Assembly (NCBI RefSeq): GCF_000711885.1
Contig: NZ_JONK01000004.1
Coordinates: 1 to 64,000 of the forward strand
Length of the DNA stretch: 64,000 bases
Source: Chromobacterium haemolyticum DSM 19808
GTDB lineage: Bacteria > Pseudomonadota > Gammaproteobacteria > Burkholderiales > Chromobacteriaceae
Direction: 5' to 3'
The notes under the pieces are model-generated. The model had not been told where the DNA came from and did not search any database. It saw only the letters and a program-made list of their open reading frames with translations. Made by a program: the position numbers and the translations under genes. Positions 46,141-55,271 of this stretch are shown piece after piece (within the stretch, counting starts at the first letter, position 1; each line of letters opens with the position of its first letter).

Positions 46141-46911
46141 ATGTTTATCGATTCCCACTGCCACATCAATTTTCCCGACCTCGCCGCGCGCATGCCGGAA
46201 GTGCTGGCCAATATGCAGGCCAACCAGGTGAGCCATGCGCTGGTGATCGGCGTCAGCCGTCCCAAATATCCGCAAGTGCTGGCGCTGGCGGAAAGCCACG
46301 GCAATTTGTACGCCACCGTGGGCGTGCATCCGGATGATCCGGAGGCGGAAGAATACAGCGAGGACGAGCTGGTGGCGCTGGCCGCGCATCCGCGAGTGGT
46401 GGGCATAGGCGAAACCGGCCTTGACTACCACTGGTGCAAGGGCGATCTGGACTGGCAGCATCAACGCTTCCGCACTCATATCCGAGCCGCCAAGCGCGTG
46501 GGCCTGCCGCTGGTGATTCATACCCGCGAATCCGCCGAGGACACCATCCGCCTGATGCGTGAAGAGAACGCTGAAGTGTGCGGCGGCGTGATGCATTGCT
46601 TCACCGAAACCTGGGAAGTGGCGCAGGCGGCGCTGGAGCTGGGCTTCTACATTTCCTTCTCTGGCGTGGTGACTTTCAAGAATGCGGCGCAGGTCAAGGA
46701 GGTGGCTCAGAAAGTGCCGCTGGAACGGATGTTGATCGAAACCGACTCGCCCTATCTGGCGCCGGTGCCGTATCGCGGCAAGGTCAATGAACCGGCCTAC
46801 GTCCGCCATGTGGCCGCGCATATCGCGGAACTGCGCGGCATCGATCTGGAAGAGGTGGCGCGCGTCACCAGCGATAATTTTTTCCGGCTCTTCTCCAAGG
46901 CCGGTCGTTGA
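46141..46911 (+). CDS. tatD: TatD-family metal-dependent DNase
   Basis: The 256-residue protein begins MFIDSHCHINF and has the amidohydrolase-type ligands of TatD: HCH, VGIGETGLDYHW, VIHTRES, MHCFTE and IETDSPYLAP. The family has 3'-5' exonuclease and AP-endonuclease-like activity. The ribosome site is weak, suggesting coupling with pilZ 48 bp upstream. It ends the mltG-tmk-holB-pilZ-tatD cluster. Confidence 0.94.
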   Translation: MFIDSHCHINFPDLAARMPEVLANMQANQVSHALVIGVSRPKYPQVLALAESHGNLYATVGVHPDDPEAEEYSEDELVALAAHPRVVGIGETGLDYHWCKGDLDWQHQRFRTHIRAAKRVGLPLVIHTRESAEDTIRLMREENAEVCGGVMHCFTETWEVAQAALELGFYISFSGVVTFKNAAQVKEVAQKVPLERMLIETDSPYLAPVPYRGKVNEPAYVRHVAAHIAELRGIDLEEVARVTSDNFFRLFSKAGR

Positions 46912-46925
46912 AGCGGAGAAAGCGC

Positions 46926-47318
46926 ATGAAGCGAATCTTGCTGTCCGGGCTGGCCTTGCTGGCCGTCCTGTTGTCGGCCCAGGCTTGGGCCAATTGCGTC
47001 AATCTGAACGGCCGCAGCTATTGTTCCGAAGACGGCGGCATTGCTCTGGTGCAGCGCGGACAGGCGATGTGCGGCAAGGGCGAATGCGCGATTGATGAAT
47101 TCGGCAACGTATTGTGCTCGCCGTATCCGGGCGGCGGGGTGGTGCGCGCCAATGGCGTCACCTACGCCGGCCCCGGCGCCTGCCTGTTGTCGCGGGACGG
47201 CAATCCGTATTGCGCCAAGCAGCCGCGCGGCAGCTGCCAGCAAGACGCGGACGGGAATGTCCGTTGCGACGGCGGCTGGGTGCGCGAGAAGGCGGAACGC
47301 CCGGAGCGCTGCCGCTGA
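46926..47318 (+). CDS. Small secreted Cys-rich protein with four C-x8/9-C repeats
   Basis: The 130-residue protein has a signal peptide (MKRILLSGLALLAVLLSAQAWA) and ten cysteines in the mature part. Four units share the plan C-x(8-9)-C with a late G-N/R: CVNLNGRSYC, CAIDEFGNVLC, CLLSRDGNPYC and CQQDADGNVRC. An even cysteine count suggests disulfide bonds in the periplasm or outside. It follows tatD by 14 bp with a GGAG site. I do not recognise the family. Confidence 0.75.
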   Translation: MKRILLSGLALLAVLLSAQAWANCVNLNGRSYCSEDGGIALVQRGQAMCGKGECAIDEFGNVLCSPYPGGGVVRANGVTYAGPGACLLSRDGNPYCAKQPRGSCQQDADGNVRCDGGWVREKAERPERCR

Positions 47319-47342
47319 TGTCTTGTTACTTGGAAAACGTCA

Positions 47343-48119
47343 TTGGGCTCGCTTGAAGTCACCATCCTGGGCTGCGGCTCCAGCTCCGGCACGCCGGCCA
47401 TAGGCTGCGATTGCGCTACCTGCCGCTCGCCGGATCCCCGCAATCGCCGTACCCGCGCCAGCGCCTACATTAAGGTGGCCGGCCAGGGGCTGTTGATCGA
47501 CACCGGGCCGGACCTGCGGCAGCAGGCGCTGCGCGAGGGGCTGAGCCGGGTGGACGCGGTGTTGTATACCCATCCGCATGCAGACCACCTGAACGGCATC
47601 GACGATCTGCGCGCTTTTTGTTATGTGAAAAAGGGGCCGATCACGCTCTACGGCAACGCCTTCACCCTGGACAACATCAAGCGTCGTTTCGACTACGCCT
47701 TGCTGCCGCCGTCCAAGATGTGGGACAAGCCGGTGCTGTTGCCACAGCAAGTGGACGGGCCGGTGGACTGTGGCGGCGTCACGCTGACGCCGGTGCCGCT
47801 GGAACACGGCTCCTGGCCTTGCCTCGGCTGGCGCGTCGGCGACATGGCCTGGTTGACCGACGTGTCGGACATCCCGGACAGCAGCCTGCCCCTGCTGCAA
47901 GGACTGAAAGTCTTGTTCCTGGATTGCCTGAACCACGACCCCTATCCATCCCACCTGGACGTGAGCCAATCCTTCGCCTGGGCCAAGCGCATCGGCGCTG
48001 CGCGCACGGTGCTGATCCACATGACCCATCGGCTGGAGTTCGCCGCGCTCAGCGCCGAATGTCCGCCCGGCGTGGAGGTGGGCTATGACGGCCTGCGCGT
48101 CGAGCTGCCGTTTAGCTGA
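47343..48119 (+). CDS. MBL-fold metallo-hydrolase, PhnP-like
   Basis: The 258-residue protein has the beta-lactamase fold motif HPHADH and further ligands DVSD and HMTH. An N-terminal cysteine set (CDCATC) matches PhnP-type enzymes, which bind an extra zinc and cleave cyclic phosphodiesters. No other phn gene is near, so a phosphonate role is not implied. TTG 47343 is the only start in frame after the upstream stop at 47316; its ribosome site is weak. Confidence 0.88.
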   Translation: MGSLEVTILGCGSSSGTPAIGCDCATCRSPDPRNRRTRASAYIKVAGQGLLIDTGPDLRQQALREGLSRVDAVLYTHPHADHLNGIDDLRAFCYVKKGPITLYGNAFTLDNIKRRFDYALLPPSKMWDKPVLLPQQVDGPVDCGGVTLTPVPLEHGSWPCLGWRVGDMAWLTDVSDIPDSSLPLLQGLKVLFLDCLNHDPYPSHLDVSQSFAWAKRIGAARTVLIHMTHRLEFAALSAECPPGVEVGYDGLRVELPFS

Positions 48120-48163
48120 TGCCCGTCATGTCAAGAAATCGTTAATAATCAATCGCTTTTATT

Positions 48164-48628
48164 TCAGGGCTGTAGCGGGATTTTCTGATCCAGCACCGCC
48201 ACCGCGGTCAGCGCGTTGTCCGGACTGCCGTCTATCAGCTTGTCGGAGTAACTGAGGTAGGTCAGCGTATTGCGCTTGGCGTCGACGATGCGCACCACGC
48301 GCACATGCTTGAAGATGAAGGACGCGCCTTCCTTGAACACCTGTTCCTGCTTGGGCAGCGGCCGCGAAAACTTGATCGCGCCCACTTGGCGGCAGGCCAC
48401 GGAGAAGCGCGACGGGTCCTTGGCCAGCCCTAGCGCGCCCTTGTAGCCGCCGGTCTTGGCGCGGGAGATATAGCAGGCCACGCCTTGCACCGCCGGGTCG
48501 TCAAAAGCTTCCACCACTACCTTGTCGTTGGGGCTGAGCAGTTTGAAGGTGGTGGACACCTCGCCCACCTCTTCGGCCATCACGGGCGCGGCCAGACAGG
48601 CGAGCAGCAACAGGGCTATCTTGTTCAT
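48164..48628 (-). CDS. creA: CreA-family periplasmic protein
   Basis: The 154-residue protein has a signal peptide (MNKIALLLLACLAAPVMA) and the CreA core (VGEVSTTFKLLSPNDKVVVEAFDDPAVQGVACYISRAKTGG in part, with two cysteines later). The name comes from the E. coli cre locus, but its function is unknown. It stands alone here, convergent with the PhnP-like gene. Confidence 0.93.
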   Translation of the reverse strand: MNKIALLLLACLAAPVMAEEVGEVSTTFKLLSPNDKVVVEAFDDPAVQGVACYISRAKTGGYKGALGLAKDPSRFSVACRQVGAIKFSRPLPKQEQVFKEGASFIFKHVRVVRIVDAKRNTLTYLSYSDKLIDGSPDNALTAVAVLDQKIPLQP

Positions 48629-48720
48629 TCGTGTTCTCCAGCCGCGGGAAAGACGCCGGCCGGGAAGGGCGGCCGACGGTCAGCGGATGGAAGCGATTGT
48701 AGGGAAAGCCGGCCTTCGCC

Positions 48721-49026
48721 TCAATCGCCAGCCGCTTTGGCGCGGAAAGCCGCCATTTCATCGGCGACGAAGTACTCTATCATCGTGCGGTAGACCGCCG
48801 CGGTCAGCGCCGCGTCGGCCCCCAGTTCGCCGGCCAGACGCTCGACGCGACGCATCACCTGATCGACGCGTTTGCCGCCTTCCACTTCGTCCCGGCTGTG
48901 CTTGAACGCCGGCGCCTGACGCACATAAAGGCCGCGCTCGGCGATTAGCGACACCAGAGCGCGGTCGATGCGGTCGATCTGGCCCCGCACCTCATCCAGG
49001 TTTTGGCATTGGTAGATCTGTTCCAT
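48721..49026 (-). CDS. Stand-alone AroQ-type chorismate mutase / isochorismate-pyruvate lyase-like protein
   Basis: The 101-residue protein is a single AroQ helical domain. The pattern LDEVRGQIDRIDRALVSLI and the tail IEYFVADEMAAF look more like PchB (isochorismate-pyruvate lyase, salicylate synthesis) than like the P-protein mutase, but the two activities overlap in this fold. No salicylate or siderophore gene is adjacent; the NRPS at the far left of the window is 47 kb away. Start at 49026, preceded by AAAGGC. Confidence 0.8.
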   Translation of the reverse strand: MEQIYQCQNLDEVRGQIDRIDRALVSLIAERGLYVRQAPAFKHSRDEVEGGKRVDQVMRRVERLAGELGADAALTAAVYRTMIEYFVADEMAAFRAKAAGD

Positions 49027-49039
49027 TAAAAGCCTTTCG

Positions 49040-49163
49040 GAATCGGTTTCATAGCCTAACAAGCTAGGGCGAGACAAGGCGGAGGCTGCTGTGTGGCGCA
49101 TGGGCATGCCGGAGTCGTTCCCAACGCCGTATCGCTGAAGCGCGGCAGACGATGAACAGGTTC
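49040..49163 (+). repeat. Palindromic MITE-like repeat, copy R7 (about 124 bp, diverged)
   Basis: The right end GATGAACAGGTTC is intact and followed by TCA (49164-49166), the antisense of the trpS stop TGA. The left end (GAATCGGTTTCATAG) has drifted, and the middle is shorter and lacks the ATGTAC/GTACAT hairpin. The core GCTAGGGCGAGACAAGGCG identifies it. Confidence 0.75.
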
Positions 49164-50186
49164 TCAGTAGTAGTTCAAGCCCATCGCCGCTTTAACCTCG
49201 GCCAGCGTGGCGGCCGCCACCGCGCGTGCGCGCTGGGTGCCGGTCTTCAGCATCTCCATCACCGCGGCCGGATCACGCGCGTACTGCTCGCGGCGGGTGC
49301 GGGTTGGTTCCAGCAAGGCCTGCAGGCATTCCTCCAGCTGTTTCTTGATCACGGTGTCGCCCAGGCCGCCGCGGCGGTAATGATCCTTCCATTCCGCCAC
49401 TTGCGCCGGGTCGGAATGGAATACGTCCAGATAGGTGAACACCACATTGCCTTCCACCTGGCCCGGGTCGGCGACGCGCAGGTGATTGGGGTCGGTGTAC
49501 ATCATCTTCACCGCCTGGCGGATCTCGTCAGGCGTGGCCGACAAAGTAATGGTGTTGCCCAGGGATTTGGACATCTTGGCCTTGCCGTCGATGCCGGGCA
49601 GGCGGGAGCCGTGTTCCGGCACCACCGCGCGCGCTTCCACCAACACCGTTTGATCTACGCTGGCGTTGAAGCGGCGCACGATCTCATTGGTCTGCTCGAT
49701 CATGGGAATCTGGTCTTCGCCCACCGGCACGATGCTGGCCTTGAAGGCGGTGATGTCCGCGGCCTGGGCGGCGGGGTAGGTGAGGAAGCCGGCGGGGATG
49801 TCGCGCTCGTAGCCGCGCTGCTTGATCTCGTCCTTGATGGTGGGGTTGCGCTCCAGCCGCGCCACGGTGACCAGGTTGAGATAGTAGGAAGACAGCTCGG
49901 TCAGCTCCGGCACCAGGCTCTGGATGAAGATGGTGCTTTTTCCCGGGTCTATGCCCACCGCCAGGTAATCCAGCGCCACCTGCAGCACATTGTCGCGTAC
50001 CTTCAGATAGTTGCCCATATTGTCGGTCAGCGCCTGGGCGTCGGCGAGCAGCAGGAACTGACGGCAACGGTCTTGCAAAATCACGCGGTTGCGCAGCGAG
50101 CCGACGTAGTGGCCCAGATGCAGTTGTCCGGTGGTGCGGTCGCCGGTGAGGATGATGTCTTTGGCTGTGATGTTGTCCAGATTCAT
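49164..50186 (-). CDS. trpS: Tryptophanyl-tRNA synthetase
   Basis: The 340-residue class I synthetase has the HIGH-equivalent [11 protein letters not shown] and KMSKS in [10 protein letters not shown]. An insertion relative to the shortest TrpRS places it with the common bacterial type. The protein ends GLNYY and its stop TGA lies in the flank of repeat R7. The 220-bp region upstream shows no gene; I see no T-box or leader-peptide signal. Confidence 0.97.
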   Translation of the reverse strand: MNLDNITAKDIILTGDRTTGQLHLGHYVGSLRNRVILQDRCRQFLLLADAQALTDNMGNYLKVRDNVLQVALDYLAVGIDPGKSTIFIQSLVPELTELSSYYLNLVTVARLERNPTIKDEIKQRGYERDIPAGFLTYPAAQAADITAFKASIVPVGEDQIPMIEQTNEIVRRFNASVDQTVLVEARAVVPEHGSRLPGIDGKAKMSKSLGNTITLSATPDEIRQAVKMMYTDPNHLRVADPGQVEGNVVFTYLDVFHSDPAQVAEWKDHYRRGGLGDTVIKKQLEECLQALLEPTRTRREQYARDPAAVMEMLKTGTQRARAVAAATLAEVKAAMGLNYY

Positions 50187-50405
50187 ATTGGTCTCCAGTG
50201 AGCTTGCTGGAAACTGCCGATCCGGGGGAGGAGAGGTACTGCTGGAAACCCTATGCCGCCGTATCGGCAGCTTCCGGGTTTTGGGTGTGCAAACGCCGGT
50301 GCCGCCTTAGTTCAGGCGCCACCACCAAAAAAAGGATGCGAATGCGGTTGCGTAGTTCATGGGCTTTATCAGAGCACGGCGAGCAAAGCAGCGTCAAGCG
50401 TCTTT

Positions 50406-50705
50406 TCAGGCCAGGACATGCAGCAGGCTGCCGGCCGGCGGCATGAGGTCTTCGGAATAGGGCGAATCATTCTTGTTTCGGGCCGCGCTCTGAGCTTGGC
50501 GCAACAGCCGTTCGAAAGACTCACCGTGGGAAGCGGCATCCCTGTTGGTCGTGGAGGATTGCGGGTGTGGAGCGACGAACTCCGCCATTTCCTTGCGCGG
50601 GTCGCTGGCGGCGGCGCGGCTGTCAGTCTTGGCGGCGACCGCGCTCACTTGTCTCAACGGCGAGGCGGCGGCCTTGAGTTGCGCGGTGATGGAGAGGATA
50701 TGCAT
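50406..50705 (-). CDS. Hypothetical protein, 99 residues
   Basis: The frame has strong G/C third-position use over its whole length, as expected of a real gene here. The product is soluble, polar (Ala, Ser, Arg-rich) and has no motif I know. The start has no good ribosome site. The short product and isolation keep confidence moderate. Confidence 0.5.
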   Translation of the reverse strand: MHILSITAQLKAAASPLRQVSAVAAKTDSRAAASDPRKEMAEFVAPHPQSSTTNRDAASHGESFERLLRQAQSAARNKNDSPYSEDLMPPAGSLLHVLA

Positions 50706-50896
50706 CGGGGGGCCCGGTTCAAGGGATCAAGATGCTTGTTTGAGAGCGCCTGCTTGCTATATGTTCCGGTCGAAATTGTAAAAAAGTGATAATAAACAAA
50801 GTGCTATATGGATATTGTTGCTGAGCTTCTTAGGCGGTGGGCATGAAAACGGCCGGGCGACGCCGGCCGGTTCCAATGGGATACGGGCAAGGCTTA

Positions 50897-51008
50897 GAGC
50901 CGCTAACAAAACCTCGCAGAGAACCTGAGCCAAGGCGCGCCGACGCAGGCAGTACAAGTCGTACGACAAGGAGGCGCAACGCAGGATCAGGAGTTTTGTT
51001 AGCGGGTC
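50897..51008 (+). repeat. Second palindromic MITE-like element, S1 (112 bp)
   Basis: The ends GAGCCGCTAACAAAACCTC (50897-50915) and GAGTTTTGTTAGCGGGTC (50991-51008) form an inverted repeat different from the R family. TTA lies on both sides (50894-50896 and 51009-51011). The centre holds GTAC-AAGTC-GTAC. The right TTA is also the left flank of R8. The bases between 50706 and 50896 contain no gene that I can support. Confidence 0.78.
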
Positions 51009-51011
51009 TTA

Positions 51012-51151
51012 GAGCCTGTTCAAAGTCTCGCGAGCTAGGGCGAGACAAGGCGAAAACGAGCCAACAAGCGGAATGGTCAAGTGGTGCATGAGCATTTCTA
51101 GGATGTTTTCAACGCCGTATCGCCGAAGCGCAGCAGATTTTGAACAGGTTC
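51012..51151 (+). repeat. Palindromic MITE-like repeat, copy R8 (140 bp)
   Basis: The ends are GAGCCTGTTCAAAGTCT and CAGATTTTGAACAGGTTC, with TTA on both sides (51009-51011, 51152-51154). The right TTA is the antisense of the ppsR stop TAA. Confidence 0.9.
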
Positions 51152-51976
51152 TTAGAAACGCCGGCCCAGCGCCGCCTTGTGCATGATGGTGGAGGCGATT
51201 TCCTCAATGGACTTGTGAGTGGTGCTGATGAAGGGGACGCCGTGATGGCGGAACATGGACTCGGCCTCGTTCACCTCGCGTCGGCAGTTGTCCATGCTGG
51301 CGTATTTGGAGTCCGGCCGGCGCTCGGAGCGGATATGATGCAGCCGCGCCGGGTCGATGGTCAGGCCGAAGATCTTGTCCTTGAACGGCAGCAGCAACTT
51401 GGGCAGCGTAGGGCTGCCCAGGTCTTCCGGCGTCAGCGGGTAGTTGGCGGCGCGGATGCCATATTGCAGCGCCAGATACAGGCAGGTCGGGGTCTTGCCG
51501 GAGCGGGATACGCCCACCAGGATCACGTCCGCTTCATGCAAGTCCTTCAGTTTGACGCCGTCGTCGTGGTTCAGCGAAAAGTTGACCGCTTCGATGCGGT
51601 GATCGTACTTCTCCTCGTTGACCATGCCGTGGGCCTTGCCCACGCTCAGCGAGGCGCGCTGGCCGATTTCCTGTTCCAGCTGGCCAATGAAGGTGTCGAA
51701 GAAATCTATCATCACCGCGTTCTCAACCTGCAGCGCGCTGCGCACGTCCGGGTTGATGATGCTGGTGAATACCAGCGGCTTCAGGTGATCCGTTTCCGAC
51801 ACTTGGCGGATAACCTCCGCCAGCGCTTCGGCCTTTTCCACGGTATCGACAAAGGGAATGGTCTCGCGCTTGAATTCCACTGTGTCGAACTGGGTCAGCA
51901 GCGTGTGGCCCAGCGATTCGGCGGTGATGCCGGTGCGATCGGAAACGAAGAAGGCGGAGCGGAGATGGTGGGGCAT
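51152..51976 (-). CDS. ppsR: Phosphoenolpyruvate synthase regulatory protein (bifunctional kinase/phosphorylase)
   Basis: The 274-residue protein is of the DUF299 family with a P-loop-like [15 protein letters not shown] at about residues 150-165. PpsR inactivates PEP synthase by ADP-dependent phosphorylation of a threonine and reactivates it by phosphorolysis. It is divergent from its target ppsA, 321 bp apart, which supports the call. ATG 51976 is preceded by AGGTG. Confidence 0.95.
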   Translation of the reverse strand: MPHHLRSAFFVSDRTGITAESLGHTLLTQFDTVEFKRETIPFVDTVEKAEALAEVIRQVSETDHLKPLVFTSIINPDVRSALQVENAVMIDFFDTFIGQLEQEIGQRASLSVGKAHGMVNEEKYDHRIEAVNFSLNHDDGVKLKDLHEADVILVGVSRSGKTPTCLYLALQYGIRAANYPLTPEDLGSPTLPKLLLPFKDKIFGLTIDPARLHHIRSERRPDSKYASMDNCRREVNEAESMFRHHGVPFISTTHKSIEEIASTIMHKAALGRRF

Positions 51977-52297
51977 GCAAACACCTGTATTGCGAGTGAA
52001 CAAGGCCGGAACCGCGCCTGCCGCGCTTTGCGGCGCGCCCGGGGTTCAAAGGATTCTATACTCTGAAAGGCCGCGACGAAACCCGCTAGGAGGGCCGCTT
52101 AGCCGTGTAGTGCGTAAATTACACGGTTTTGACAATCATTTTCATCAGGAATGTCTGTCAACTTATTGATTCTGTTGCAATGCTTGTCCTCGTTCAGCCG
52201 AAAACCCGTGTTGCGCTGCAAAAGACGCTACGCATCTGGCACGTAATTCGGCTAGAATGCGGCCCTATCGTCCCAATCCAACACAGGAAGTGAAGTG
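51977..52297. other. Divergent ppsR-ppsA promoter region
   Basis: The 321 bases hold no gene. TTGACA at 52129-52134 resembles a -35 box but lacks a convincing -10 at 17 bases. A nearby palindrome is listed separately. AGGAAG at 52285-52290 is the ppsA ribosome site. Confidence 0.5.
52103..52126. promoter_or_regulatory. Inverted repeat in the ppsR-ppsA region
   Basis: CCGTGTA and TACACGG flank a 10-base centre. It overlaps the approach to a TTGACA box, so it could be an operator for ppsA. TTTT follows on the plus strand, so a weak terminator for some other transcript cannot be excluded. Confidence 0.4.
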
Positions 52298-54685
52298 ATG
52301 GCTGAGAACTACGTCATCTGGTTCGAGAAACTGCGCATGACCGATGTGGAGCAGGTAGGCGGCAAGAACGCCTCCCTTGGTGAAATGATCAGCCAATTGG
52401 CCGGCTCCGGGGTTCGCGTCCCAGGCGGCTTTGCCACCACGGCGCAGGCTTACCGGGATTTTTTGCAGCACAACGGTCTGGCCGACAAGATCAGCGCCGC
52501 ACTGGCCAATCTGGACATCGACGATGTCAGCGAACTGGCCCGAATCGGCAAGGAAATCCGGCAATGGATCATCGATACCCCGTTCCCCGCCAAGCTTGAC
52601 GCCGATATCAAAGAGGCCTGGGATAAGATGGTGGCCGATGCCGGCGGTGCCGATATTTCCGTTGCCGTCCGCTCCTCCGCCACCGCCGAAGACCTCCCCG
52701 ACGCCTCGTTCGCAGGCCAGCAAGAAACCTTCCTGAATATCCGCGGCCTTGACAATGTCAAGGATGCGATGAAACACGTTTTCGCCTCCCTCTACAACGA
52801 CCGCGCCATTTCCTACCGCGTGCACAAAGGCTTTGAGCACGACGTAGTGGCTCTGTCCGCCGGCGTGCAGCGCATGGTGCGTTCTGACTGTGGCGCGGCC
52901 GGCGTGATGTTCACCATCGACACCGAATCCGGTTTTGAAGACGTCGTGTTCATCACCGCGTCTTACGGCCTGGGCGAAACCGTGGTGCAAGGCGCGGTGA
53001 ACCCTGACGAGTTCTACGTGCACAAGCCGACGCTGAAAGCCGGCCGTCCGGCGGTGTTGCGCAAAACCATGGGCTCCAAGCTGATCAAGATGGAGTTCAC
53101 CGACGCCTCGCAAGCCGGCCGCTCGGTGAAGACCGTGGACGTGTCCCCGGCGGAGCGTCAGCAATTCTCCATCAGCGACGCCGAAGTGGCCGAATTGGCC
53201 GAATACGCGTTGATCATCGAGAAGCACTACGGTCGTCCGATGGACATCGAGTGGGGCCGCGACGGCCACGACGGCAAGCTCTACATCCTGCAGGCCCGCC
53301 CGGAAACGGTGAAGTCGCAGGAAGACCGCAAGGACACGCTGCGCCGCTATCGCCTGAACAGCAAATCGCAAGTGCTGTGCGAAGGCCGCGCCATCGGCCA
53401 GAAGATCGGCCAGGGCGTGGTGCGCACCATCAAGGACGCGTCCGAGATGGACCGCGTCAAGCCGGGCGACGTGCTGGTCACCGACATGACCGACCCGGAT
53501 TGGGAGCCGGTAATGAAACGCGCCGCCGCCATCGTCACCAACCGCGGCGGCCGTACCTGCCACGCGGCCATCATCGCGCGCGAGCTGGGCATCCCGGCCG
53601 TGGTGGGTTGCGGCGACGCCACCCAGGTGTTGTCCGAAGGCATGCAGGTCACTGTTTCCTGCGCCGAAGGCGACACCGGCAACATCTATGACGGCCTGCT
53701 GGACGTGGAAGTGATCGACCTGGAACTGGACAAGATGCCCAAGGCCCCGGTCAAGATCATGATGAACGTCGGCAACCCGGAACTGGCTTTCGACTTCGCG
53801 CAGCTGCCGAACGAAGGCGTGGGCCTGGCGCGCATGGAGTTCGTGATCAACCGTCAGATCGGCATCCACCCGAAAGCGCTGTTGGAGTTCGATAAGCTGC
53901 CGGCGGATCTGAAAGCCACCATCAGCGACCGCATCGCCGGCTACGCCAGCCCGGTGGACTTCTACGTCGACAAGATCGCCGAAGGCGTGTCCACTCTGGC
54001 CGCCGCCTTCTATCCGAAAAAGGTCATCGTGCGCATGTCCGACTTCAAGTCGAACGAGTACGCCAACCTGATCGGCGGTCAGCTGTACGAGCCGCACGAA
54101 GAAAACCCGATGATCGGTTTCCGCGGCGCCGCGCGCTACGTGGCCGAATCCTTCCGCGATTGCTTTGAACTGGAATGCCGCGCCATCAAGAAAGTGCGCG
54201 ACGTGATGGGTCTGACCAATGTGGAAGTGATGATTCCCTTTGTGCGCACCTTGTTCGAAGCCGAGCAAGTGGTGGAGATCCTGGCGGCCAACGGTCTCAA
54301 GCGCGGCGAAAACGGCCTGCGTCTGATCATGATGTGTGAGCTGCCGACCAACGCCGTGCTGGCGGACAAGTTCCTGCAGCACTTCGACGGTTTCTCCATC
54401 GGCTCCAACGACATGACCCAGCTGACGCTGGGCGTGGACCGCGACTCCGGCGGCCCGATCGCTTCCACCTTCGACGAGCGCAACGAAGCGGTCAAAGCCA
54501 TGTTGCACATGGCGATCCAGGCTTGCCGCAAGCAAGGCAAGTACATCGGCATTTGCGGTCAAGGCCCGTCCGACCATCCGGACTTCGCCAAGTGGCTGGT
54601 GGAAGAGGGCATCGAAACCGTGTCCCTGAACCCGGACACCGTGGTGGAGACCTGGCTGTACTTGGCGCGTGAACTGAACAGCTAA
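52298..54685 (+). CDS. ppsA: Phosphoenolpyruvate synthase
   Basis: The 795-residue protein has the ATP-binding PPDK N-domain ([12 protein letters not shown]...), the phosphohistidine domain with [21 protein letters not shown] (His at about 422, preceded by the regulatory threonine) and the PEP-binding barrel with [18 protein letters not shown]. It makes PEP from pyruvate and ATP for gluconeogenesis. Control by PpsR encoded divergently is expected. ATG 52298 was preferred to GTG 52295. Confidence 0.98.
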   Translation: MAENYVIWFEKLRMTDVEQVGGKNASLGEMISQLAGSGVRVPGGFATTAQAYRDFLQHNGLADKISAALANLDIDDVSELARIGKEIRQWIIDTPFPAKLDADIKEAWDKMVADAGGADISVAVRSSATAEDLPDASFAGQQETFLNIRGLDNVKDAMKHVFASLYNDRAISYRVHKGFEHDVVALSAGVQRMVRSDCGAAGVMFTIDTESGFEDVVFITASYGLGETVVQGAVNPDEFYVHKPTLKAGRPAVLRKTMGSKLIKMEFTDASQAGRSVKTVDVSPAERQQFSISDAEVAELAEYALIIEKHYGRPMDIEWGRDGHDGKLYILQARPETVKSQEDRKDTLRRYRLNSKSQVLCEGRAIGQKIGQGVVRTIKDASEMDRVKPGDVLVTDMTDPDWEPVMKRAAAIVTNRGGRTCHAAIIARELGIPAVVGCGDATQVLSEGMQVTVSCAEGDTGNIYDGLLDVEVIDLELDKMPKAPVKIMMNVGNPELAFDFAQLPNEGVGLARMEFVINRQIGIHPKALLEFDKLPADLKATISDRIAGYASPVDFYVDKIAEGVSTLAAAFYPKKVIVRMSDFKSNEYANLIGGQLYEPHEENPMIGFRGAARYVAESFRDCFELECRAIKKVRDVMGLTNVEVMIPFVRTLFEAEQVVEILAANGLKRGENGLRLIMMCELPTNAVLADKFLQHFDGFSIGSNDMTQLTLGVDRDSGGPIASTFDERNEAVKAMLHMAIQACRKQGKYIGICGQGPSDHPDFAKWLVEEGIETVSLNPDTVVETWLYLARELNS

Positions 54686-54704
54686 TCCCTGCTTCACCGC
54701 TTTC

Positions 54705-54736
54705 AAACCGCCCGCTTGCCGGGCGGTTTTGTTTTG
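54705..54736 (+). terminator. Terminator after ppsA
   Basis: AAACCGCCCG (54705-54714) pairs with CGGGCGGTTT (54720-54729) and is followed by TTTTGTTTTG-type sequence. Confidence 0.88.
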
Positions 54737-54826
54737 TCCGGCGTTTCTTGCAAGCTGGCGCGGGAACGGATGCATATGCTGGGCGGCATCAACGATTCGA
54801 CTCATCACCTTTATCAGGATGCACCC

Positions 54827-55210
54827 ATGCGACTCCCATTTCTCCCGGTTTCCCATCAGACACTGGATGTCTTGATCCCGCGCTATCTGAACGCGCCCCA
54901 GGCGAAGGAGGCCAGCGCGCTGGCCAAAGTATTAAAGGCTTGCTCCAACCAGGCCGTGGAGCGCGGCAGCTACGCGGACTTGGGCGCTTTGCGCGATGCC
55001 ATCGCCGCAGAGATCAAACCGCTGCCGGCCAGCTTCGGGCATAAAGACTTAAGATTGAACGCGGAGTTGCAGCTTGCGCTCAAGGGCGTGGACAAGCGAA
55101 TCGCCAGCGAACAAGCGCATTACCGTCAGCAGGCGAGCTATGCGCTGCAAGGCTATGCGGCCGATCCGGACTCTTCTCGCCGCTTGTTGGGGGCCCGGGC
55201 AAGCGCTTAA
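54827..55210 (+). CDS. Hypothetical protein, 127 residues
   Basis: The product begins MRLPFLPVSHQTLDVLIPRYLN, is mostly helical and Ala/Leu/Arg-rich, and has no signal or membrane helix. ATG 54827 has an AGGA site; longer starts in frame run back into the ppsA terminator and are unlikely. I do not recognise the family. It lies alone between ppsA and the BOF gene. Confidence 0.65.
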   Translation: MRLPFLPVSHQTLDVLIPRYLNAPQAKEASALAKVLKACSNQAVERGSYADLGALRDAIAAEIKPLPASFGHKDLRLNAELQLALKGVDKRIASEQAHYRQQASYALQGYAADPDSSRRLLGARASA

Positions 55211-55271
55211 GTTTGCGTTAAGCCGGCGCTGTTTTAATGGCACCGTCAACCAACACTTAAGGAGCCACAAC

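Noticed and set aside
52265-54856. An 863-residue antisense frame over ppsA
   Set aside because: Shadow of the complete and conserved ppsA reading frame.
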